Positions 26,214 through 38,259 of a stretch of DNA of 64,000 nt are shown piece after piece (positions within the stretch are counted from its first letter, which is position 1; each line of letters begins with the position of its first letter). This DNA comes from Cannabis sativa (lineage: Eukaryota > Streptophyta > Magnoliopsida > Rosales > Cannabaceae): contig NC_083608.1 of NCBI RefSeq assembly GCF_029168945.1, positions 18,184,136 through 18,248,135 of the forward strand, in the 5' to 3' direction. The notes under the pieces are model-generated. The model saw only the letters and a program-made list of their open reading frames with translations, ran no database searches and was not told where the DNA came from. Position numbers and translations under genes: made by a program.

Positions 26214-26985
26214 TACACTACAACTAGGAGCATTGAGTATTGTTTAAATTCTACCACATATTCATTTGTCTCCTCCCTTGAACCTTCTTGTCTAACTTAT
26301 CTTGTTATATATTATAATGCAAAAACTGTTAACAGGGCAGAGCATATGCATGAAAAGGTGCCCTTAATAAAATTTCATTAGATTAATTTGTTTTTTTTGC
26401 ACTATATGACACTAAGAAATAATCTTCTTCATATTGTCTACTCTATTAATTTTTCACAAAATTCTTCAAGATGGTATATTTATATATTGTATAGCCAAAT
26501 TTATAAAGTATATTTTATCATCCTTCTATTTTGGTAAAAAAAAAGTTTTTATTGCTCTGCTAATCTATATATTACAACTTACTCAAATTCTTTTGTAATG
26601 TTTGTTTTTATTGACGAGTTTTTAAAAATTATGAAGCAAATAGTTAGACCCCATAACTCTCACACTTTTAAGATAAATCAACAACACTTATAATAACCAC
26701 ATGATCAATAGTCCTAGAGGTAGAAAAATCTATTTAGAACCCTAAATCTATTGCCACATCTAGTATTGCAATGTGGTTTGAGAAGTAGTAGAAGTGCCAG
26801 ACTAACAAAGTATATTTTTGGTTGAATTTAGGAATTTGTTGTGAACAAAGATTTATATGATTTTCTTACCATGCTCTATTATCAGATCGGGGAAGTTGGT
26901 GATTACCAAGTTTTTATCTGAGTTCTTAAGTACTTGGCACTTGGACTTGATCTTTTGTTCTGAAATCTAGTGGAGCTTTGATTTT

Positions 26986-27062
<77 letters not shown>

Positions 27063-27401
27063 TGTATTTCTAAACCTCATTTTCTTTCCTTTTTTTTTTC
27101 CAGGTGTTCTATGTCTACAATTGTCTTAGCTTAAAATTGTTTGGTCACCAATATTTAGTCTCTTGTTATCATTTTAGGTATTTTATTTTTCATTTTTGTT
27201 TATTTTTCTTATATGTTTCATGATTTTGTATATTATTTTATTTAATTATAACTATTAATTTTAGATTTTATCTTCTACCATAAAACATACTTTTTTGTTA
27301 ATTATTAAGTAGCTAATTTTAATACACTGAAAAATAATTTGATTAGTCCTAATTCTAGTATGTGGTGATTTTTAATTATTTGTGATAAACTTTAGATTAG
27401 A
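26214..27401 (+). other. CACTA-1 leader/first intron region upstream of the transposase
   Basis: Own sequence of CACTA-1 resuming after copia-1. No open frame with a recognisable domain; contains the (ATT)n microsatellite. Confidence 0.5.
26988..27062 (+). repeat. (ATT)n microsatellite, about 75 bp
   Basis: Uninterrupted trinucleotide run. Confidence 0.97.
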
Positions 27402-28075
27402 ATGGATCGTGAATGGGTAGTAAACCTAAATAGACTATCTAGAGAGTACATTAAATGAGTGGAAGAATTTCTAGAAGTAGCGAAGCAAACTATAAACTCT
27501 AATGGTTTAACCTGGTGCCTGTGCAAGAAGTGTGAAAATTAGAAGTTGCAAACTACAGATGTCATAAGGGCACATTTAATAAGAAATGGGATTGTGAATT
27601 CCTACATAAAATGGATCTACCATGGTGAGGAAGAATTGGAGGAAGAAATAGAAAATAATGAGGACGTCCCATACGAGCATGACGACTTGGGAGCAGGATT
27701 GCATGATGCAACTGGTGTTGAATTTGTTAATATTGGCTCTACATATGAGTTTATTGTAGATAGTCGACCTGCTGCTGAACAAGCTCGTTATGAGAAACTA
27801 TATGAAGCTTTGAATAGTCCTTTGTTCAAGGGATGTGAAAACTCCTCTGCCTTAACTTGTGTTGTGAAGTTAATGAACATAAAAGTCCTAAACAAGTGGA
27901 GTGATAGTTCATTTGAAATGTTGTTAAAATTCTTACATGAATTACTGCCAAAGGATAATAATTGTCCTACAAACTACTACGACGCAAGAAAGCTACTATG
28001 TGATGTTGGTTTAGGTTATGAGAACATTGATATTTGTCAATACGATTGTGCTCTATTTCATGGCGAACATGCCAC
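27402..28075 (+). pseudogene. CACTA-1 TNPD-type transposase, 5' part (transposase-associated domain)
   Basis: From the ATG at 27402 the frame encodes the transposase-associated domain usual at the N-terminus of plant CACTA TNPD proteins: MDREWVVNLNRLSREY, a CLCKKC zinc-finger-like motif, then HLIRNGIVNSYIKWIYHGE. Two in-frame stops lie early (TGA near 27456, TAG near 27540). After an acidic linker comes the segment before the catalytic domain (HELLPKDNNCPTNYYDARKL, then the CQYDCALFHGEH motif). The copia-2 element is inserted at the codon after this; the frame resumes without shift at 38260. Confidence 0.9.
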
Positions 28076-29970
28076 TGTTGGGTTTTATGCGCTAAATAAA
28101 ACTCATTTCAATATAATCAGATTTGCTTATTAATATAGATCAAAAATAACATTTAATGTTGCATGGTTCACATGATTTATTTCATGATTATATGTACATA
28201 ATGTATAAATTCATCTGAAACCCTTTTCACATACTTGATCATGTTTATTGTGCCGTCAACACATTGGAAAGTAAACATGACTATGTGAATAAAGTTTCCT
28301 AGATTTATCAGACACAGGGTTTTAGTGATATGATAATCTGCAACAAGAGTTTACTTGTATTTGGAGAAATACTATGTTCTTTCCAGAACATTGGTTAAAG
28401 TAAAGCTCAGGTTGGATGCATGGAGTATGCATCGGAAGGGACCGATATTGAACTTTGACTTAGATTTATTAAACTTACCGTAATATCTATTCAAGTCAAT
28501 ATCGCCTAGTTGATCCTAGATCAAATGATCTTGATCCTGATATGATTAGGCTCAATCTCGAGAGGCTATTCGTGTTCTTTGATTTGTTAGTTAAGCCTAC
28601 TTTTAGGTCAGGGTGATACGTACATTTTGGGAACACGGTAGTGCAATTGAGTGGGAGCGCTAGCATAAACATGGAATCTATAGCTTCTATCTGGCGAATA
28701 GTAAGCAAAGGATGATCTCCTTCGAGCTTGACCAAACGAACATAAATGGTGGAGTACTCATTTCACATAAGCTGAAATATCATTTATACGGGGTCAAGTG
28801 TTTTAAGGATAAAATACATTGTAGGGTGTAACGGTAATTTAATCCCTTTACAATGTAGATCATTCATATAGATGATCATTGATCACATTAGGATTATAAC
28901 AATGGATAACTAATGATGTGTCTATATGGTGGAACATATAGAGCATTCTACATACTGAGAGTGCAATTCTAAGTTCTATGCGTGGATTCAACGAAGAATT
29001 AATAAGTTAGTGAATTTTAGTGCTAAATTCTTGATCTACTTATTGGAAGCTCGGTTATATAGACCCATGGTCCCCCCACTAGTTGAGATAATATTGCTTG
29101 TAAGACTCATGTAATTGATTTTGATTAATCAATTATAATTCTCAAATTAGACTATGTCTATTTGTGAATTTTTCACTAAGTAAGGGCGAAATTGTAAAGA
29201 AAGAGTTTATAGGGGCATATTTGTTAATTATGATACTTTGTATGGTTCAATTAATAAATATGATAAATGACAATATTATTTAATAATTATTTATAGTTAT
29301 TAAATAGTTAGAATTGGCATTTAAATGGTTGAATTAAAAAATTGACGTTTTTGAGAAAATCAGATGCAGAAAAGGTAAAACTGCAAAATTGCAAAAAGTG
29401 AGGCCCAAATCCACTAGTATAGGGCCAGCCACTTTTGTAGGAAATTTAAACTGACATTTTCATTATTTTAATGCCAAATAATTCAAACCTAACCCTAGTG
29501 GAATGCTATAAATAGATAGTGAAGGCTTCAGGAAAATTACACTTAAATTTTCTATTTTTCCTTCAGAGAAAAACCTGAGCCTTTCTCTCTCCCTATCTTT
29601 AGCTGCCACTTCTTCTTTCTCTTCCCTCTTGAATTTCGAAATCCTTAGTGTATGAGTAGTGCCCACACACAGCAAGTGATACCTCAATCATAGTGAGGAA
29701 GATCGTGAAGAAAGATCATCAGCAAAGGAGTTTCAGCATCAAAGATTCGAGAGAAGAGATCCGTGTTCGGATATTGATAATGCTCTGCTACAGAAAGGAA
29801 TCAAGGGCTAGATATCTGAACGGAAGGAGTCATATTATTCCGCTGCACCCAATGTAAGGTTTCCTAAACTTTATATGTGTTTATTTCATCGTTTTAGAAA
29901 GTTCATATTTAGGGTGTTAAACAATATACTTGTGAGTAGATCTAAGATCCTGGTAAAATAATTTCCAACA
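28076..29970 (+). repeat. copia-2 5' LTR
   Basis: Pairs with 36366-38259. TATA box TATAAATA at 29507-29514; a 79-codon minus-strand frame (28496-28735) recurs in the other LTR simply because the LTRs are copies. Confidence 0.95.
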
Positions 29971-29972
29971 AC

Positions 29973-29985
29973 TGGCCTCAGAGCC
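29973..29985 (+). promoter_or_regulatory. copia-2 primer binding site (variant)
   Basis: TGGCCTCAGAGCC, two bases from the LTR end, with two changes (TA to CC) from the usual tRNA-Met site TGGTATCAGAGCC. Confidence 0.75.
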
Positions 29986-30399
29986 ATGGTAATTGATTTA
30001 CTTGCAAGAAATTTGGACTTTAAAACGATTGTTTGTATGTTCTTTGGATGGTATCATGTTGTATTGAGTGTTATTTGATGATTGATTGATGTTTGTGAAA
30101 TTTTTCGTGAAAAATAATTGCGATTTTATCTCTGGAATTATTTTTATTGGATAGTATGGAAAAAATTAAGCAAGTTAGCCTTTTTACAGAACTTAATTTG
30201 GATTTTATTTGAATTAGTTATGATTTTTTGAAGATTTGAAAAAATCGGGGCTGTGTTGATATTTTCCTGCGATCGCAAATCTGTCCGTACAGTTTCGATT
30301 TTTTTTGTTTTTCTTCGATTTTTCATGCTTTTTCATGGAATTAACTTCCAATTTCTTGTATAGTTTTGTATTTATACTATTACTATTCCTAATTCAATT

Positions 30400-33120
30400 C
30401 TAATTATCATTTTGAATAAATTTAATATTTTTTAAATTTAATTAAAGATATTAGTGTAATTTGAATTTGAATAGAATTAGTATCTATCTTCTTGCTTAAA
30501 AATCTATCTTATTTTTAAATTTGATTATATCTTTTTTTTTTTAAAAATTTAAGGTCATATTTTATAAGATATTTATAAAATCTTTTAAGATATTTTTTAA
30601 AATATCTTATCTTTTAAGATATTTTTAATTATATCTTATCTTTTAAGATTTTTTTTTTAAAATTAAATCTTTTTAGATATTTTGACCTTATTTAAATTTA
30701 AAACAAAATATTTATAATCATGTAATTTTAAATAGATGTAAGATATTTTGCTAACTTTTAAATTTTGTTATTTTATTTATTTAAAATAAATTTAAAATCT
30801 GAAAAGATATTTCATTTATCTTTTCTAATTTTTATTTTTAAAATAACATTTAATTTTTAAAAGTAATTAGCAAATTTTGAAATGATATTTAGGTTGAAAC
30901 CTAATTTTTCAAAAAGTAAGTTTAATTTTAAATATTTTTTTTAAATTTCGAAATTTAAATTTTATTTTATTTTTCGAATATTAAATTTTTTTTTTAATTA
31001 TTTTTCGAAATTATTTATTTAAAATTAAATAAATCCTACTTCCAACTATCCAGCTAACCTTGTTGCAGGAGTATGTGGTTTTAGCTTGTATGTAAGTTTT
31101 TAAAACCTATTATTACTTGATTGCAAATAGCCATGGTTACCTTTTGCCAGATCTAATGATCTGATGGCTCCCTTGGTCAAGATAATAATTTGTAACAGGT
31201 ATATTTACAATCTTCTTTCATCTGTGTATGACCTAGCAACATGATAGGACCCATCCAAAGTGTGCCTGTTTGAGCCTATGTGCTTAATTTTATTATAGAT
31301 GCATATAGGTTAATGTTGCTAAAATAAATTATCATAGTTATTGATAGAATTTATTTAGGCCCATTTAGTTTTTGGGCCTATTCAATTAATAACAGTTGTT
31401 CTTATTAAGGTTAAATTCCTCTCTTTTGGGCCTTGTGTGAGAGTTGGGAGCCATAGAAGTGTGTACGACATACTGAACCCAGCACCCCCTCACACAAACC
31501 ACCCCAATTGTGAAGGCCCATTTGCCTGATTTGAACAACTGTACTAGGTTAATTACACTAGTTTAACCTAATAAAATTGATTAGCAACATAATTAATTTC
31601 ATTTATTTTGAAATTAATTTAAGAAAATTATAGTTTAAAGAATTCTTTATTCTAAGCTAAACTATATGTATTTTCTTGTATTTAATTAAATATAGAATTA
31701 TAACCATCTAGATTCTTTCTGGAACTTAATTTAAATTTTTCATTAAATATTCCTATTTAAGTTGATATTTAGTTATCTTCAACTAACCAACTTAAATCTG
31801 AATATCTTTTGAATTGAAAATTTCAAAATTAAGTTGAGGAATTTTAGGCATTGGTTATTAAGATTCTTTAGATATTTTTTAAGTTAATATCTTTTCGAAT
31901 ATTAACTTAAAATGGAATATTTTAAAATTAAGTGGTTACAACTTAATTTTTGATATTTAATTAAATTTAAATTTGAAAAATATTTAAGTTCTAGATTTTT
32001 TCTAATACAACTTAAATTAGATATTTTTTCAAATTTTGTGGAAAAGATACTTAGTCAAATAAGATATTTTCTAGATAGTTATTTCTAGACTACTTATTAT
32101 TTCTAATATTAAATAGGACAATATTATAAATTGTGAAATTAATTATTTAATTAATTTTGGTACAATTTATTTTAAGTATATTTTTCCTAGTATTAAACTA
32201 GAAATTAATAATTAAGCCTTCTCTACACTTAATTATTTATTTCTTGAATTTAATACATTTAATTAATTTGAAAATTAAATATCTAAGTTGATTTTTATCA
32301 TCATACTTAAATATTTCTTTTTCATGACATTTAATTAAATAGAAAATTATTTTTAGTTGAAATTTAATTTTTCAACTAAATTTAAATAATTTTCAAAATA
32401 TATTTTTTTCTTTATTTTATTAATCAATTTTCGAAATTGCATTTCTTAAATGCTAGAATTTCGAATTTTATCTTGAAAAATAGATTAAGTTGTAAATTAA
32501 TTATTTATTTTAATTAATTCTTGGATCAACTTAAATCAATGATTTTTTTTCATTTATTGATTAATTTAAAATAAATTGAATTAAAGTATATTATTAGAAA
32601 TTGAATTAATTAGTCAAAGAAAAATCTAGATAGATGATATTTTTGCTTGAAGTATTTTTCTAGTGTATTTAATTAAATAGAAAATTAATATTTAAGTTGA
32701 TTTTCATCATCATACTTAAATATTTAAATTCTTCTTATATATTTAATTAAATAGGAAAATTATATTTTTTGTTGTAAATTAATTTTGGGCCAACATTAAA
32801 TTATAATAATTTTTCCAGGAGTAATTTTTTATTTTAACATGCATTTTCGAAAATTGTATTCTTAAATACTTTAATTTTTTGAAATGCAATATATATTTAT
32901 AGAAAATTAAATTTGAGTTGTAAATTAATTTATATTAATTTTGTAACAACTTAAATTGAATATTTTTCTTAAAATTTATTGGAAATTATTACTAAGATGG
33001 AAATAATTCATCTAAGTAAAATTTATAAATATTAAATTAAAATTTATATTTAGAATTTTTCATTCTAAATTGGAAATTTTAAATAAATATATATTTAAAA
33101 TAAATAAATTAAATAAAGAG
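30400..33120 (+). other. AT-rich desert in the copia-2 leader
   Basis: About 2.7 kb dominated by AATTAAAT/TTAAATTT-type words, with one higher-GC island near 31040-31560 (GGGCCTTGTGTGAGAG). No open frame. Sits where gag would be expected. Confidence 0.7.
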
Positions 33121-33199
33121 AATCAAAGAAAATACAACTCACTTTAAATAATGAGCTTGATTATTATTAAGATATTCGATCTCCATTGTTGGTCTTACA

Positions 33200-34000
33200 A
33201 AAGTTAAATGTTTTCAATATAACCTCGAGACGCTAGACTTCGTCCCCCTATGGATGGTTATTCGTTGAACGCATTTAACACCGTAAGATTTCATTTGATA
33301 AGTATTTTGTAAGTTTTCGTCTCTATTAGACTCTCCCCTACGGTGACTACTTAGAGATAAACTTATGAAACATGAAACAATGGTAGAGGCTCATGAAATG
33401 AGAATAACCTTGACTCTCGCCTACCGGGACAACGTTGGATTCTTATTTTGATCGAATAAAAGGTTGCTAGAATGGTTTCTATTTTAGATGAGCTGACAAC
33501 TCTATTCAATAAATGATGCTTTGACTCTCGCCTACGGGACCTTTGTATCGGTTTGTTGAAAACCTTGGAAATTATTTAGGATTGTATGTTTTAGTAGTTT
33601 CACTAGTCATTCCTACTTGCTATATGTTTATAATTTCTGAATTGTGTATGAATTTATATTGAACCATGTTATTTTCTGTTATTAAGTTGTAGTTTAATTT
33701 CGAATCTTCATTGTTGGTCTAACATGTTTGTTTTTCTAATGAGATAAATCCCTAATGGATTTTCACCATTAGACATACATAATAGTGTAAGATCTCGAAA
33801 GATAAGTATTGTATATGCGACATCTAACTGTTCATCAATTGATGACACCTTAGACTAGTATTTTTACAATATGAAACAAGAAGATTACATAAATAAGATT
33901 AATTTGTCTTTCGCTAATCGAAGCATCGTTGGATTCTTATTTATAAACGAAATTATCCTAATTCCTCTTAGCTTATTCATTTCGAATTAGCTTCAAAACA
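33200..34000 (+). repeat. Two-copy degenerate direct repeat in copia-2
   Basis: Blocks starting CATTGTTGGTCT (near 33184 and 33709) and containing CGTTGGATTCTTATTT (near 33433 and 33929) recur about 500 bp apart; CTTTGACTCTCGCCTACGGGAC-like words occur near 33410 and 33519. Confidence 0.6.
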
Positions 34001-36365
34001 TATCATTGGATGAATGGTCTATAAATCATTTCATGTCATTATATTTTCTCTTAAGAAATTAAATGACGCATATGATTATAATCCCGAAATTCTATTGCCA
34101 ATTGATATAAATCCTCAATCTTAGAAATCTCCTACTTGTATGGGCAAATCTGACTTAGAGTTTGTATTAGTAGTGGTGGTCCAAGAAAGAATTACTCATT
34201 ATATTTGGTTGAATTTAAGTCTTTGACTTTAATTTTAGAATCCAAACAGAAATTTTCTTATATTTCTAATTCTAGATACAATACAGTTACACTTTCTCAA
34301 GTGTTTATTATCCATCTTTTATTAACGGATTCAAACTGTATGGAATATGAGTTAGGTATTCTGTGGCCAGGATCCACTTGCACTATTCTAAGAACTCTTT
34401 GATGTAACTAAACCTATGTCATCAAAAGACACTACCACATTTTTTTTAATCTATGGCATTTGTATCTTGTTCATAGTGAATTTGACATGATCAATCTCTG
34501 CAAAGAGTTAATATGCCTATATCCACTGAAAGTAGTTCATCTCATTCGCAGATGGATGTACATTCAGGGGTGGATATGAGTTTTTCGTTGTATTCTTAAA
34601 ACGATAACTCTAGATTATACCTTTTAGCAAAGAAATTTGAAATGTTTGAAAAATTTCATTAATTTCTAGCAATGGTTAAAACCATTAAGGTAAGTGGTTA
34701 AAGATCTTGCGAACTGATAGGGGTGGAGAAATAGTTAGTAGATATGCAGTTCAAAGATCATTAAATTGATTTTTGAATTATATCCAAACTTACCTCCCCA
34801 GAAATTTCGAGTTGCATGTTGATGATTTGTTACTAGTCGTTGCCTAATTCCTTCTATGGTAATACAATTTCAGAATGATGTAATGGTTGTATACTTAATG
34901 TAAATCATTACTAGATTCATGGATGACCTAATCAAAATCTTAAGAAAAGCTAGAACCATTAACCATGGTTTGTTAGCTATTCTAAGTGATTAGGGGTGGA
35001 CCATCCCATTGTCAATAGATAAGAAAGTGTTTGTTCAAACAAATACTACTTTTCTAAGAAAATGACTAAGTCTGAAAACAAGTAGCAAATAAAGGAGATA
35101 TTTTTCTTGATTCCAAGAGTGTTCTATCATCTTATATAACATATGATGATCCCACTGCCTCTGTTGTCTTGTCACAACCGAAGAGATCAATACCATTTAG
35201 TTTTCTTCGACATAATTTACGGTACCTTGTCGTAGTGGGAGAGTTTCTAGGAAATCACCTTCTTATGACTTGGGAGACACTAGTGATTAAAATCCATTGT
35301 GAGTTTAAACAAGTAATGGATTGTCAAGATAAGAAACTAAGAAGAAAAGCCAATAGAACTATGGTTTAATCCATTCACATGGAGTAACCTAAAGTTTTCT
35401 ATTACAAGGACATAAAAGGAAATTTTAGTTAATAATTCTATTCTATGGACTTAACAAACTTCCTGTTCCTAGTATTATAGGTTTGATTTTATCTAAACCT
35501 ATGGCTTATGGTATACCTGGTAATTACTTACTCTAATGCAAGCAACTTACTTTAGTAAGATGCTGAAGCATTTTCTTTCTAATGGCAATCTATAGAAGCT
35601 TCACAACTTCTTAGGTATAGATTTTATTTATCTAAGGAAAAGTCTTAACTATTCCAGAAAAGATAAAGCCATGAAAGAATTTCTTATATCAACAGTGAGA
35701 GGTCTTAGATATGCTTTTGTATGCCTTAGACCAGACACCTGTTGTTGAGTGGGAGTAATGAGTAGGTATCAGATTAATCCAGGAGAAGAACATTGGAACA
35801 CAATCAAGTAAATCCTAAGATTAAGAAGAGGAACTATATGTTAGTCTATAAGGGTGTATTTAAAACTCTTAGACTACACCATATCAGATTTCGAAATTTG
35901 CCTTTGTGCTAGTAAATCTTTCTGATAAGATGGTGATTACTCTGGGGGTGGAATAGTGATTTTGGAGAAGTGTAAAAACCTATCTGAAGTCTCTAGGTCT
36001 ACCAGAGAGGGACTGAATGTTAAGGTTGCAGGAAAGGTACTTATTCAGTCTAAGGAAAGTTCTATACATTTTTGGCATCATTCCAAATTGCCTTAAACTA
36101 CTAGTGTTAATTTCCTGATTAACCAAAAGTAGTTGCCAAAGATATAGAATCCAGTATCCCAAGAGAGTAAACATATAGAGAGGAATTTCACATTATCAAT
36201 TATTTTGTGATTAAGGAAGAGTAATAGTGGAGAAAAGGTTGTGGTTAATTCAACCTTTCAGATCCTATTACGAGGAGTTTACTACTACTACACTTGATTT
36301 GCATATCAAGGTGTTGAGATGATTTTAAACGCACTTTTTGTTTTATATTAGTGCAAGTGGGAGTT

Positions 36366-38259
36366 TGTTGGGTTTTATGCCCTAAATAAAACTCATTTCA
36401 ATATAATCAGATTTGCTTATTAATATAGATCAGAAATAACATTTAATGTTGCATGGTTCACATGATTTATTTCATGATTATATGTACATAATGTATAAAT
36501 TCATCTGAAACCCTTTTCACATACTTGATCCTGTTTATTGTGCCGTCAACACATTGGAAAGTAAACATGACTATGTGAATAAAGTTTCCTAGATTTATCA
36601 GACACGGTGGTTTTACCGATATGATAATCTACAACAAGAGTTTACTTGTATTTGGAGAAATACTATGTTCTTTCCAGAACATTGGTTAAAGTAAAGCTCA
36701 GGTTGGATGCATGGAGTATGCATCGGAAGGGACCGATATTGAACTTTGACTTAGATTTATTAAACTTACCGTAATATCTATTCAAGTCAATATCGCCTAG
36801 TTGATCCTAGATCAAATGATCTTGATCCTGATATGATTAGGCTCAATCTCGAGAGGCTATTCGTGTTCTTTGATTTGTTAGTTAAGCCTACTTTTAGGTC
36901 AGGGTGATACGTACATTTTGGGAACACGGTAGTGCAATTGAGTGGGAGCACTAGCATAAACATGGAATCTATAGCTTCTATCTGGCGAATAGTAAGCAAA
37001 GGATGATCTCCTTCGAGCTTGACCAAACGAACATAAATGGTGGAGTACTCATTTCACATAAGCTGAAATATCATTTATACGGGGTCAAGTGTTTTAAGGA
37101 TAAAATACATTGTAGGGTGTAACGGTAATTTAATCCCTTTACAGTGTAGATCATTCATATAGAGGATCATTGATCACATTAGGATTATAACAATGGATAA
37201 CTAATGATGTGTCTATATGGTGGAACATATAGAGCATTCTATATACTGAGAGTGCAATTCTAAGTTCTATGCGTGGATTCAACGAAGAATTAATAAGTTA
37301 GTGAATTTTAGTGCTAAATTCTTGATCTACTTATTGGAAGCTCGGTTATATAGACCCATGGTCCCCCCACTAGTTGAGATAATATTGCTTGTAAGACTCA
37401 TGTAATTGATTTTGATTAATCAATTATAATTCTCAAATTAGACTATGTCTATTTGTGAATTTTTCACTAAGTAAGGGCGAAATTGTAAGGAAAGAGTTTA
37501 TAGGGGCATATTTGTTAATTATGATACTTTGTATGGTTCAATTAATAAATATGATAAATGACAATATTATTTAATAATTATTTATAGTTATTAAATAGTT
37601 AGAATTGACATTTAAATGGTTGAATTAGAAAATTGACGTTTTTGAGAAAATCAGATACAGAAAAGGTAAAACTGCAAAATTGCAAAAAGTGAGGCCCAAA
37701 TCCACTAGTATAGGGCCAGCCACTTTTGTAGGAAATTTAAACTGATATTTTCATTATTTTTATGCCAAATAATTCAAACCTAACCCTAGTGGAATGCTAT
37801 AAATAGATAGTGAAGGCTTCAGGAAAATTACACTTAAATTTTCTATTTTTCCTTCAGAGAAAAACCTGAGCCTTTCTCTCTCCCTATCTTTAGCTGCCAC
37901 TTCTTCTTTCTCTTCCCTCTTGAATTTCGAAATCCTTAGTGTATGAGTAGTGCACACACAGCAAGTGATACCTCAATCATAGTGAGGAAGATCGTGAAGA
38001 AAGATCATCAACAAAGGAGTTTCAGCATCAAAGATTCAGAGAAAGAGATCCAGGTTCAGATATTGATAATGCTCTGCTACAGAAAGGAATCAAGGGCTAG
38101 ATATCTGAACGGAAGGAGTCATATTATTCCGCTGCACCCAATGTAAGGTTTCCTAAACTTTATATGTGTTTATTTCATCGTTTTAGAAAGTTCATATTTA
38201 GGGTGTTAAACAACATACTTGTGAGTAGATCTAAGATCCTGGTAAAATAATTTCCAACA
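36366..38259 (+). repeat. copia-2 3' LTR
   Basis: Preceded by the polypurine tract, followed by the TSD and the resumed transposase frame. TATA box at 37798-37805. Confidence 0.95.

Larger units (their letters stand above)
28076..38259 (+). mobile_element. copia-2: 10.2-kb LTR retrotransposon with large LTRs and decayed interior
   Basis: LTRs are 28076-29970 and 36366-38259 (about 1.9 kb, TGTTGGG...CCAACA), nearly identical by eye. The TSD is GCCAC (28071-28075) against GCTAC (38260-38264). The PBS-like TGGCCTCAGAGCC (29973-29985) resembles the tRNA-Met site, and the polypurine tract is CAAGTGGGAGTT (36354-36365). The interior starts with about 3 kb of extremely AT-rich DNA (30400-33100). 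Decayed copia pieces follow: an integrase-like RTDRGGE near 34710-34740, an RNase H-like segment RYAFVCLRPD...SRYQINPGEEHW near 35700-35800, and a second such stretch to 35950. No intact frame. Confidence 0.95.

Noticed and set aside
28496..28735. 79-codon minus-strand frame repeated almost exactly at 36787-37026
   Set aside because: Both lie at the same place in the two LTRs of copia-2; the repetition comes from LTR duplication and the peptide has no domain.
34205..35369. Short open frames in the copia-2 interior
   Set aside because: Fragments of decayed pol; no continuous domain.
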